This document shows positions 54,539 through 64,000 of a stretch of 64,000 nt of DNA, one piece after another. Position 1 is the stretch's first letter. Each line of letters begins with the position of its first letter. The position numbers and the translations under genes were made by a program. Source of the stretch: Apostichopus japonicus. Taxonomy: Eukaryota; Echinodermata; Holothuroidea; Aspidochirotida; Stichopodidae. The notes under the pieces were generated by a model that was not told where the DNA came from, did not search any database, and worked only from the letters and a program-made list of their open reading frames with translations. Location of the stretch: assembly GCF_037975245.1 (NCBI RefSeq), contig NC_092562.1, forward strand, positions 30,940,554 through 31,004,553, given 5' to 3'.

Positions 54539-55803
54539 CTAGAGATTTTTTTTGAAAAAATAAGCAGGATTGTGAGCGGATTATATTACCAACATATCTT
54601 ACATCCCTATACGCACATTTACATTACAAGGACTACAATTAAGAGAATTATTGTCTTATTGACAGTCTTGTCATTCATTCAGTATTCCACGAAACCAAAG
54701 ATACTTGTCACTTGATCGCGTGAAAGCGCTCACCAGCTTGCTGACACACAGAGTGATCGACTCAAGGTACAACCCGTTACAGTTCTGCCTAACAAGGGAA
54801 ACAATTTTTAGAAAATGCTATTTAGGCTAGGTCCTATATTACTATAGTAAGGTGCTTAAAATATCAGGTTTGACTTGAAAATTTTAGCATATGTTAGAAA
54901 AGATCCCTTGAATTATTACAAGCCAGTTCCTGAGAAAAATGGGAAAACATTAAGTGATCAACCGAAGCCCAAGGTACCTCCACATGTAGGCCTGGCTAGT
55001 AGTAGGCTAGTACTACTATAGGCTATAATTCCGGGTCGTTTCGCCCCATTGTCAGTTCGCCCCAAAGTACCTACCAGTTCGCCCCAAAATTTTAACAAAG
55101 GAAAACACATTTAGATGGTTTTCGCCAACCAGCTTCTTCTTTTATTTCACTTTATGTAATTGCATTGCCCCAAACAAATGAAAATGTACCTAGGCTAGGT
55201 TAGCCCCCCCCCCCCCCCCAAAGAAAAAATCAGGTCCGGGCTATTTGGTAATGTTCAATATCAGTGCAAGGACAGTTACTGTTAATACTGTAGACTATAG
55301 GCCTAGTGTTACTGTTAGTGTTAGATCTATATAGGCTATGCCCTAGCCTAGCCTGCCTTTACTTAGGGTTAGCATATAGTGCCCAGTATATTACTAGAAA
55401 CATGTCCAGGCTTTTCAGGAGTCTGGAAACGGGCCTGAGAAGAAGTCATTGTTTTTTGCGTAGGCTAGGCCTACTCAAACATAGGCTGAGTTATAGTAGA
55501 CCCTATAAGTACAGTAACTAGTCTGTATGGTAAGCCTCGCCTACGTTAGACAAAGGAAGAGCCTAACTTAATAAACAAGGAAATAATAAGCACATAGGCC
55601 TAACTTAGGCCTTGGCCTATAATTGCATCGCTGTCCGAGAAATCCCTAGGCCTAGACCCTAGGCCCATACTGGCTACGCATGCAGAGACAAATATATGCT
55701 TGGCTACCTAGCCTATACCGTAATAAACTAATATTAACAACAACATATAAACATCAAATTATGAAAGCCACAGTTATTTAACATTATCTGATCATATACT
55801 TAC

Positions 55804-55960
55804 TACCGATATGAATAAATGTAGCGGGCAGTAACTTGGTGTTGTATCTCCCAGACAATTTGCTTCCCACGAAGTTGTCGTCAGTTGTTCCCAAGACATC
55901 TTTCTGCGATAAGATTGAGATTCCTCGGCACTTTTCCCACTGCACGAGAACATGTGTCAT
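55804..55960 (-). CDS. First coding exon of the minus-strand gene
   Basis: ATG at 55960-55958 starts MTHVLVQWEKCRGISILSQK, followed by DVLGTTDDNFVGSKLSGRYN and LLPATFIHIG, then a GTAAGT donor in phase 1 (a GTAGTA donor three bases earlier is possible). The pattern HVLVxW...VG..L...YN..LLPA.xxxIG resembles a small N-terminal module seen in many uncharacterised invertebrate proteins, some with BEN domains; that is a loose resemblance only. The window downstream shows no BEN domain. The module suggests an intracellular, perhaps nuclear, protein. Confidence 0.5.
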
Positions 55961-57315
55961 TCTTAACTCGTCTTATTGATGTACATGTATTTAAAATAAT
56001 GAAAATATAGGTTATTTAGGGCCTATTTTATCGAGCTAGAATAGTTACGCGTGATCCACAATATGGATGCTAAATTCGTAGTGACCGTACGTACGTAGTG
56101 CGGTTGCCTAATTTACGGAATTGAAAACGGCGCCAAATTTTGAGATACCACTTTTTTAGGGGTATATAGCTCAAAATTAAAACAAATATAACACACGTAT
56201 ACACTGAAATGAAATGAACACGATTGACCAGTAAAAAATTAAATAAATGAATAACTAAATTTGCCTGCAATTGATTTAGAAGCAATATAAGCAAACTACG
56301 AAAATTGTCTATAAGAATATTACAATTTACCTGTCGGAGGATCATAACAATTAGTAGCGAATTGAAAGCTCATAATATTAAGCATGACCCAGTGTGATTA
56401 GGAACAAAAAAATCAGCGAGACGTAGAACATGTTTGTTTAATAAAAAATCAAACAAAATATATTATTAATAACTTTTGAATGAATTTCGTTCACTTATAA
56501 GATTCGTTAAACAATATTCAAAAGTAGATGAGCTATATATACATAATTCCAATAATTATTATTATAAATAGTCTGGTCACATTTTCTATAGCATACGAGT
56601 TCGTCTCTGAGCGAAATAAATTCTTCAATTCTTCGAACCTGTTGGGTTATACTCTTACCTACACGTGTGCCGTTGTCTAGCCTACACACTGTTCATGACA
56701 CGTATTGTGTTAGGATGACGTAGTATATTACCGAAGAGCATGGGTAGGAAAGTTGCACTGCATCTGCAGAAAGACATCGTCGTGTATGTACGGGCATTTA
56801 TGTAAAGTATATTTGGCGGATATTATGTTAAGGAGCAGGATTGTAGCTCTGCAAGTAAGATAATTACGGGAATGTGGAGGACTATAGTGAAAAAATAAAC
56901 TAGTCAATATTGCAACGGACTAACGTTAAATTAGTCTCTAACGTTAGTCAATACACACAGACTAGCAAAAATCTTCTTTTCATCACTGCTTCTTAGTCGG
57001 TTTACATCGACTAAGGAAAAGATAATCGTAGCTTAGTCGGCGGCGACGGCCTAAGCTATTTTAACCCACGGACTAAAAACGATCCGGACACCCGATTCGC
57101 GCCATAATTGTAGCTTAGTCGGTGGCGACGAACTAAGGTATTTGAAACCACGTGAACATTTCGCCTGCAACAGTGCAAGAATAGTCTACATGCTGCATGA
57201 CACCTAAACAGAAACTTGTCGATTCCAACCACTCAAAATACATCCTAGTTTGTAGTTAAGTTCATTGTAATATTTCCGTCCGGCTGTCGTACTTTATTTT
57301 AAGTTGAAACTGAAA
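55961..57315. other. Divergent intergenic region between two putative gene starts
   Basis: It separates the minus-strand start at 55960 from the plus-strand start at 57316. Three short inverted repeats with TTAGTCG...CGAC arms lie near 56994-57017, 57030-57055 and 57112-57138. No core promoter could be fixed. Confidence 0.4.
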
Positions 57316-57365
57316 ATGTCTGACCTCGACACGCAACTGGATTCATCCTTATGTTCACGCCAATT
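57316..57365 (+). CDS. Possible small first exon
   Basis: ATG in the context GAAAATGT opens MSDLDTQLDSSLCSRQ and ends in CAATT before a consensus GTAAGT donor, phase 2. The peptide looks like a soluble N terminus. It may begin a gene running right towards 60919, but the phase needed by the acceptors there does not match, so at least one further exon would be required. No family. Confidence 0.35.
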
Positions 57366-57650
57366 GTAAGTCTTTATTCATAGTTTCGTCCACGATAAGA
57401 CATAACACTAGGCTCTACACTAAGCTAACATCCATGAATTTTAGCCTTTGGTCACACGTTAGGCTAGAATTCCTGCATATCGTATATTAATTAGGCTATA
57501 GTAACACTAACAAGTAACAGTACTAGTAGGGCTAATATCGTAAAGATGCATAAATTCCAACAGGCTTACGGTAATGGCCAGACTCGAAATTGGGCAGTTT
57601 CAGAAAAGAATGTAGCCTAGGTTCAAACTTTGAGTGTAGCCTACAGGCTA

Positions 57651-58248
57651 CAGGGCTCAGCACGTTTTCTCCAGTTGGAGGGGTCACTTATCATTACAGT
57701 CAATGGGGTAAAAAAACTAGCTTTTTACAGTTTGTTCGAAATATTTTTTTATTTGGTGGAGAAAAATTTCTGAAACTCAAGTATGTTGAACATGGTCACC
57801 AAACATGGTCACCAACAAAATTCTCAAATTTTTGCGATAATTTGACTCTAATTTAAGATAACTAACAGAAAGAGCATGAATTCTTCATATGCTATTATTT
57901 TAGTTAAATTTCAGCTCTCCATTCACATCAAAACTAATTTAAAGTGATACTTTATAACGAAGTTTAAAGCCTTTGTTGTTGTCAAAATCATTCAAAATGG
58001 CTACCATTTTGCCAAATTTTTGGTCCAAAACACCTGTTTTATTTTGGTAAGGAAATGTGTTATTATTTTTTGTTTGTTACTAATTTGATGTGTTAGGCAT
58101 TGATCTAAAACATTTAAAGAAAGAAATTATTTACAGTCCTTTTTTTAAACCACAAAAGAATTGAATAATCTAGTAAAATTTCTCCATTGACTGTTAGTGT
58201 AAATGTAATGATACAGTAACTGACCCCTTCAAACTGTACTGAGCCCTA
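57651..58248. mobile_element. MITE-like element with ~45-bp imperfect inverted ends
   Basis: The left end is CAGGGCTCAGCACGTTTTCT, then GGAGGGGTCACTTATCATTA. The right end is the complement of TAGGGCTCAGTACAGTTTGA, then AGGGGTCAGTTACTGTATCA. The flanks do not show a clear duplication. AT-rich interior without coding sequence. Confidence 0.65.
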
Positions 58249-58964
58249 TATGCATACAAGAAATGAAAAGAAATATCATTACATTTTAAAATCCATGAAC
58301 AGGTAGCAATGACTGGTGCTTAATATTAAAGAAGGTATGCAATAAACCCATGAACACAGCAAAAAATCATCAAAATCAGTTAATATTTCCCATTTTACAG
58401 CACTTTTGCATTTTGAGGACTCATTATAATAAATTATGCCAATTTTATTTTAATTGTGTGACATGGCATCAAGTCAACCGTACATTTTCTTATGTTACCA
58501 TGTATTGTTTTTCAAACCTCACACAAAGATTTATGAGAAGAAGAAACTGAATATGAACAAGAGGCTTATAATGTTCATCATACCCCTATCAAATTTCAGC
58601 AATAAATAGGATTCAATTAAATATCAAGGGGTGAAATTTTGGAAAGAAATTAAACGAAGTACATTAACTTTTCTGAGCGGCTTTCTTGATTGTATATCAC
58701 GACTTGTGCATATATTAAACATTCTTAAAAACTTTGTTCAACCATACCTTAAAAAACTATAAATCCTTCACTTGTGATTTAAAGACTACAGTGTTCATAA
58801 TTTACTGCTGTTTCTGGTGCATATTAAATCCTTACCTGTCCATAGACGTAGATTGCATAGAGAATTTTGTATGATTTTGAAAGAATTTATACTATTAATA
58901 ACTAATTAGTTCAGGAACAGTGAATGATGTGTACAGTATATTCACTGTAATTTGACTTCTTACT

Positions 58965-60745
58965 ATTTGGCTCTACATTATAGGCCACACTTGTAATGAA
59001 ACCATAGCCTTAGGGGCTGCATAGGAAAAACCTCAAATTTTGCTGATTTTTGCACCTTTTCCTAAGAACTACAGTATCCCACCACTGGTCATGAAACTAT
59101 TTAAGATAACAAGATAAATTCCCTTTAAGCATATTCCTTTCAAATTATAATGTTAAAAAACTTTCATCGATTTAAGCAAAAAAGAGGAAAATTTCTGACA
59201 CTTTTTGAAGACTCCCAAGGGACTTAAATATGAAGTTCCTGATGTTCTTGGTTGAAAAGCAGGGGAAACAACTATATAAGTCTTACTTTTAACCTTAATA
59301 ACAGATTTGCCTATCATAAAATACAGAGGAATGAATTTAAGTTGATTTTGCTACTCAAGATGTTTGGAACATCATTTTCAAGTCCCTTGAGAGTTTTCCA
59401 AAACTGTCTCAGATTTTCCACTTATTTGCTCATGCTAGCGCTGTGCGGTAGTCTGATTTCACACAACCGATAGTGCTGCAACATGAGTCCTGGTATCGTA
59501 ACTACAACCGGGATGTCATACATTCAATATGCATAGCCTATAGGTTATGTACATACTCTTACACGCACGGTTATAAAAAAAAAATAACAGGCTATATTAG
59601 GGCCTTTTCAACGCCTTCCCTTCAAGTTCAAAAGTTCACAATGAAAAGTTTTTAACTGTCAACAAGTCACCACGTGTTTGGAACTTCAGACAATAAGAAT
59701 GTAACACAGGGGCTACGTAAATACGGGATTTTAAACTACATACATAAGAATAGTACAGATTTATTTATATCGTTAATCAGCTGTTTTTACTCTAGAAAAT
59801 ATACTTTCGAAACGTACAATATCCATATTTTGTACAAAAGTTCTGAAATATTGAAAAAATAGCAAAAGATAACTTTTATTGACATCGTTGAACCCTCCGT
59901 ATTAATAAACGAATCCGTTTCATTACAGCATCAAATCTCAAGTACTGCATTACACTGTGTGTGAGTACCAGTACAGTACCCTAGGCTATAATCATATACA
60001 GTCCCGTGCGAAGATGGATTTAATATTACGTGCGGTTTGGGCTCAACATTTATTAAATCGTTATAATTATTATACCAAAATGAGGTGAAATGCATAAAGG
60101 TGAGATTTTGTTCATGGGAACCTTGACAATCATCAATTGAAGGCAGAATAAATAACAACAATTTCAGAATAACTTTGAGGTCACGTAACATGCTGAGCGC
60201 AAGTAACGTTTGATAGCTTAGGTCCAAATTACTACGTGAACAGTTGATTCGTTAATATATAGGTCTAGGTCAGTATGTAAATTGATCAGATATTATTCAA
60301 ACTAAGAATACAGAAACCAGAAATATATGTGTAATCTTTTCTTTAATTCAAATAGTAACACTTAGATATTTGTATTATGTCTTGGATTCCTGTGAATGAT
60401 ACCGAAACGAATGTAATAACCGGTTGTCTTCCCAATACCAGTAGTAGTTACACATTGTACTGTGATCGGGAATAGTCAATATCGGGATACCGGGATTCAC
60501 TTGACTACCGGGATCCCGCACATGGCTAGCTCATGAAGATTTAAATTTTTGAACTGTTTTTGCAGGGAATATGTTTAAAAGGAATTTATCATACTATTTC
60601 TAATAACTTTATGATTATGACCAGTGATGCAACAATTTTTTTAGTTAAAAGCAAAAGTGGGCAAAATTTGAGGTTTTTCCTATGCAGCTTAACACGTGGC
60701 ACCCCTATGGTTGCTAATTCAAGTGTGGACTATACAGCCAAGTAT
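58965..60745. mobile_element. Second MITE-like element with ~80-bp inverted ends, split by a hAT-like element
   Basis: TTTGGCTCTACATTATAGG at the left and, further in, CTGCATAGGAAAAACCTCAA near 59015 recur inverted at 60660-60740 (TTGAGGTTTTTCCTATGCAG, then GTGTGGACTATACAGCCAA). The ~1.1-kb insert at 59436-60528 accounts for most of its length, so the original was about 0.7 kb. Exact ends are uncertain. Confidence 0.6.
59436..60528 (-). mobile_element. Nonautonomous hAT-like element, copy 2 (inverse of 17608-18822)
   Basis: The left end is TAGCGCTGTGCGGTAG and the right end the complement of TAGCCATGTGCGGG. GCTCATGC (59428-59435) and GCTCATGA (60529-60536) form an 8-bp duplication with one difference. 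The interior is the inverse of the first copy. No protein. Confidence 0.82.
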
Positions 60746-60918
60746 TTACCCATCCATTGCATTTAAAGTTTTTTTTTACTTATTTCTTAACAGGGTTACT
60801 CATGCCTGCATTGGTTCCAAAATTATCAGGTTTTGAACAAATTACATACATTTTCTCAAAGTCACATGTGCATTAAATCACAAATTTCCTGTATTTAGTG
60901 AAACTATTTGCTACAGAA

Positions 60919-63327
60919 ATGCGATTTAATTGTTGTTACTGTATTTTTAACACTGTGAAGTTTGAAACTTTAATGAAACATTATAGGTTTGTTCATGGAA
61001 ATAATCCAAATTTTAGAATTGTATGTGGAATTAATGGTTGTGCAAAGAATTATTCCAATGTCAGAACATATCGTCGCCATATACGTCGCCTCAAACATGA
61101 ACTATTTTGGCTTGAAGTAACAAATGCAGATGTGATAAATGATAATGGTGTTGAAAATGATGACCAATTGCCAATCGAAGAAAATCATGCTAATGCAGAC
61201 GACGCTGTAGATATTGATGTTAATAGGGAAGTTTCAATGTTTTTGTTGAAGCTTAGAGAAATTCATAAGATACCACAAGCTGCTTGTACATTTGTTGCAA
61301 ATGAATGTGTCGACATTCTTAAAATGTGTAGGGAAAAGATGACAGAGGACTTGCATAATGTGTTACAAAGAACAAATACTAATATTGATGTCTTGAAGCA
61401 GTCTGGTTTAGACAATGTCTTACAAGAGAGTGAATTTGAACATGCACTACATAATTTCTCAACTGCCTTTAACCTACAGAAATATGTAGCAAATGAGTTT
61501 GGTGTAGTTAAACCTTGTGAATATGAATTAGGCAGAGATAATGTAACTGCCAAGGTGCATACTATGCAATATATTCCTATTCTTCAAACTTTAAAGGCCT
61601 TGTTGAAATTTGATGATGTATTCAGTGAAGTAATTAATGGGCATTCCTCTCCAGATGGAGATATTCTGGGGGACTTCTGTGATGGTGTAAGGTTTCATGA
61701 TAACGAGCTATTCTCAAAGCAGCCAAATAGCCTTCAAATTCAACTGTACTGTGACGATTTCACTGTTGCAAATCCATTAGGGACACATGTTCATTTACTG
61801 AAATTTTGTGTGCTGTACTTTGTTCTGGGGAATTTACCACCCATGCATCGCTCTAAATTAAGAACTATTCAGTCAGTGATTTTGTGCCCTACCATTTATG
61901 TCAAAAAATATGGTTATGAAAGTATACTCCAGCCACTTATTTCCGATCTAAAGATTCTTGAGCAAATTGGTATTCAAATTTTGAAAGATGGAATTGAATA
62001 TACTTTTCATGGAACTGTTTCTTTCTTAGTGGCAGATAACTTGGCCGCTCATGATTTAGGTGGATTTCAAACACATTTCAATCATGGGAGGATATGTAGA
62101 TTTTGTAATGTAATTAAAGCTGATCAGAAGAATCATTTTCGATCTGATAATTTGCAAATGAGAACCAAAGAAGCATATGAACTGCAAGCAGTTGCAGTAC
62201 AGACCAACCCTGCCCTTTTTACACTATATGGAATCAAGCAGTCTTCTTGCCTCAATGAATTACAGTTTTTTCATGTTGTGGAAGGCAGTCCACCAGACAT
62301 TGCCCATGATCTATTTGAAGGGGTAATCCCTGAAGTCATTGCAGAGGTTGTCAAGTATTGTGTTACTCAACAATTTTTTACATTAAGTGATCTTAATGAA
62401 CAGATAAAAAAATTTCCTTATGAAGGTTCTGATTGCACTAATAAACCTTCTTTGATGTCTGACAAGATTCAGACTTTTAAAGTTAAGCAAACTGCCTGTC
62501 AAGCTCTGTGTCTCTGTCGTTTGTTACCTTTAATGGTCGGTTCTTTCATTCCCCAAGATAGTAAGGAATGGCAAGTATTATTGAAATTGTTAGATGTCGT
62601 ACAGTATTGCATGTCAAAGAAAGTGACTAGGGCATTGACAATATTTTTAGCTGATCTAATTGAGGAATTTTTGACAATGTATTTTGAAGCGTTTCCACAT
62701 GTATCAATGAAACCCAAAGCACACTACTTGGTTCATTACCCTGAAATGCTGTTGCAATATGGCCCACTCATCAACACATGGACATTGAGGTTTGAAGGGA
62801 AGCACAATTACTTTAAAGAAATAGCTAGAACTTCAAAGAATCGAAAAAATGTGTGCAAAACTCTTGCTACCCGTCATGAGTATATGCAAGCCACCTATCA
62901 TGGATCCCAAAACTTCCTCACAGAAGATGCTCTAACTCACTCCAAGGGTGATCTGTACCCTGTCCGGCTTTTGCCACAAACAGTACAAGCGCATGTATTG
63001 CTTTTAGTTGGTGGTAATGAATCTGTGTATTCTGTTGGTAAAGTTTGTTACAATGGTTCATTCTATTCCAAAGGCTTAGCCGTTGCTGTTGAAGAAGGGA
63101 GTTTCGGAAAAATTGACATGTGTTTCCTTATAACTGATGAGGTGTTTTTATTGTGCGGCATGAGTGAAAGAGTACAGTATATTTCTCATGTTCATGCTTT
63201 TAATGTATGTTTTGGCTGCAAGTTTGTGTTTAAGAAATGTTCAGATCTTTTTGATTCTTACCCACTTGGGGTATATCAGACTAGAAACATGGAGCTTATA
63301 ACACTGAGGCATAATTTTGTACTTTAG
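60919..63327 (+). CDS. C2H2 zinc-finger plus DNA-transposase-like protein, 802 residues
   Basis: It begins MRFNCCYCIFNTVKFETLMK, a C2H2-like finger, followed by a second (CGINGCAKNYSNVRTYRRHI, with a later His). The rest resembles large uncharacterised animal proteins related to class II transposases. Characteristic blocks are VADNLAAHDLGGF near 371, RICRFCNV, the PPDIAHDLFEGVIPE block near 458-472, NKPSLMSDKI, KPKAHYLVHYPEMLLQYGPL near 598 and LRFEGKHNYFKE near 623. The acidic residues D373, D460/D464 and E626 could form a catalytic D-D-E set; this is inference. The frame is intact and intronless. In-frame sequence continues 14 codons upstream without an ATG, and a TTTAG acceptor sits at 60896-60898, so it may also be a last exon. 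No terminal repeats were found, so it may be domesticated or lie in an older element. Confidence 0.65.
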   Translation: MRFNCCYCIFNTVKFETLMKHYRFVHGNNPNFRIVCGINGCAKNYSNVRTYRRHIRRLKHELFWLEVTNADVINDNGVENDDQLPIEENHANADDAVDIDVNREVSMFLLKLREIHKIPQAACTFVANECVDILKMCREKMTEDLHNVLQRTNTNIDVLKQSGLDNVLQESEFEHALHNFSTAFNLQKYVANEFGVVKPCEYELGRDNVTAKVHTMQYIPILQTLKALLKFDDVFSEVINGHSSPDGDILGDFCDGVRFHDNELFSKQPNSLQIQLYCDDFTVANPLGTHVHLLKFCVLYFVLGNLPPMHRSKLRTIQSVILCPTIYVKKYGYESILQPLISDLKILEQIGIQILKDGIEYTFHGTVSFLVADNLAAHDLGGFQTHFNHGRICRFCNVIKADQKNHFRSDNLQMRTKEAYELQAVAVQTNPALFTLYGIKQSSCLNELQFFHVVEGSPPDIAHDLFEGVIPEVIAEVVKYCVTQQFFTLSDLNEQIKKFPYEGSDCTNKPSLMSDKIQTFKVKQTACQALCLCRLLPLMVGSFIPQDSKEWQVLLKLLDVVQYCMSKKVTRALTIFLADLIEEFLTMYFEAFPHVSMKPKAHYLVHYPEMLLQYGPLINTWTLRFEGKHNYFKEIARTSKNRKNVCKTLATRHEYMQATYHGSQNFLTEDALTHSKGDLYPVRLLPQTVQAHVLLLVGGNESVYSVGKVCYNGSFYSKGLAVAVEEGSFGKIDMCFLITDEVFLLCGMSERVQYISHVHAFNVCFGCKFVFKKCSDLFDSYPLGVYQTRNMELITLRHNFVL

Positions 63328-64000
63328 TGTTTCTAAACATAGACCTGAGCAAAACTGCAAACTAAAGCTCTATTAGTTGAGTGTGTGTGATTGCACTTTG
63401 CTTAAACTGAAGTACTACAGTTTTAATTTGTTTACGCATTTTGTATTAAAATGTTTTTGCTAATTTTGTTTTGCTGAGGTTCTTAGTGATATAATCTGTA
63501 TAGATGGAAGATTCTACCACACCTAGTATCCAATTTTTGGTTGTAAGCATCCTGATTGTTAACAAGACCTAACATCATATCCCTACTATCTAATTATCAT
63601 TCAACAAATGGATGGTAGCTAAAAGATTTATCCAATTATACAGCCCCGAATTTCAATAACCAGACAGTTCTAAGTTCATGCTAACAAGTTTTGCATATTT
63701 TATTTAGATTATATTTAGATTATATAATTGAAAAGGTGGTCTCTTCAGCTTTTTAAAAAAGAGGGCACACATGCGTTTGTGTGAAGCAGGTATTCTGTTC
63801 GAGAACATCAATGCTAGTTCCATAAAAATTTGCCCTTATGATCTTCAATGGTAATTTTTATGCGATTGTGAATTTGAAATGCAAGAATTGTTTAAACTTT
63901 TTCCAACTCTGCCTATGCAGATGTTCTGTAGTAGTCCTTGTATTTTATTGCACAGTGTGCAGAACATACAGACATACTTTTGCAAGCGGGTTGGATCGAA
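63328..64000 (+). other. 3' flank of the transposase-like gene
   Basis: AT-rich sequence with ATTAAA at about 63446, a possible polyadenylation signal for the upstream gene. Nothing else was recognised before the window ends. Confidence 0.4.

Overview
The window looks like animal (metazoan) nuclear DNA: AT-rich, intron-rich and packed with transposons. Split host genes with GT/AG introns, a receptor ectodomain of the Tie-like kind (signal peptide, Ig-like exons, EGF-like exon), a Penelope-like element, a Jockey-type retrotransposon, a tRNA-derived SINE and many hAT-like short elements point to a marine invertebrate deuterostome. An echinoderm, perhaps a sea cucumber, is my best guess; this rests on repeat and gene style, not on a marker gene.

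Host genes. A gene on the minus strand fills the first 21.3 kb. Exon 1 (signal peptide) is at 21207-21303, exon 2 at 15253-15594, exon 3 (Ig-like) at 13750-14010 and exon 4 (EGF-like) at 419-553, with a probable exon 5 at the window edge. All junctions are phase 1. A second signal-peptide exon of identical length (97 bp), with a similar upstream region, lies at 39098-39194, so there is either a paralogue or an alternative first exon. A minus-strand gene or pseudogene at 53.3-56.0 kb has three coding-like exons that do not join in frame. A possible small plus-strand first exon sits at 57316-57365. A single-exon 802-residue C2H2-plus-transposase-like protein is at 60919-63327.

Mobile DNA. A Ty1/copia relic (3586-7380) is split by a hAT-like insertion. 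From 21.8 to 32.4 kb there is a readable nest: a hAT-like short element (A) is split by a 9.45-kb foldback element (F1), which itself carries a 5'-inverted Penelope-like fragment, an apparently intact Jockey-type element with both ORFs open, a SINE and a second, unsplit copy (B) of the element it landed in. Copy B supplies an empty-site reference for F1. Two more elements of the same build lie at 35122-37337 (F2) and 39890-42905 (F3). All three begin 5'-TATGG, end in the complement, are flanked by 6-bp CG-rich duplications (one has a single mismatch), and have subterminal arrays of short AT-rich palindromic units that differ in sequence from element to element. This foldback group is the most unusual thing in the window.

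Other repeats: a dimeric ~582-bp satellite (8.6-10 kb), an ~88-bp minisatellite interrupted by a hAT-like element with a perfect 8-bp duplication (18.8-20.5 kb), ~147-bp tandem repeats (37.6-38.1 kb), an octamer microsatellite (51.35-51.56 kb), several nested hAT-like short elements with long G/C homopolymers just inside their ends, and a 43-bp GC-rich core conserved in seven places. Long stretches, mostly introns, hold nothing I can identify.
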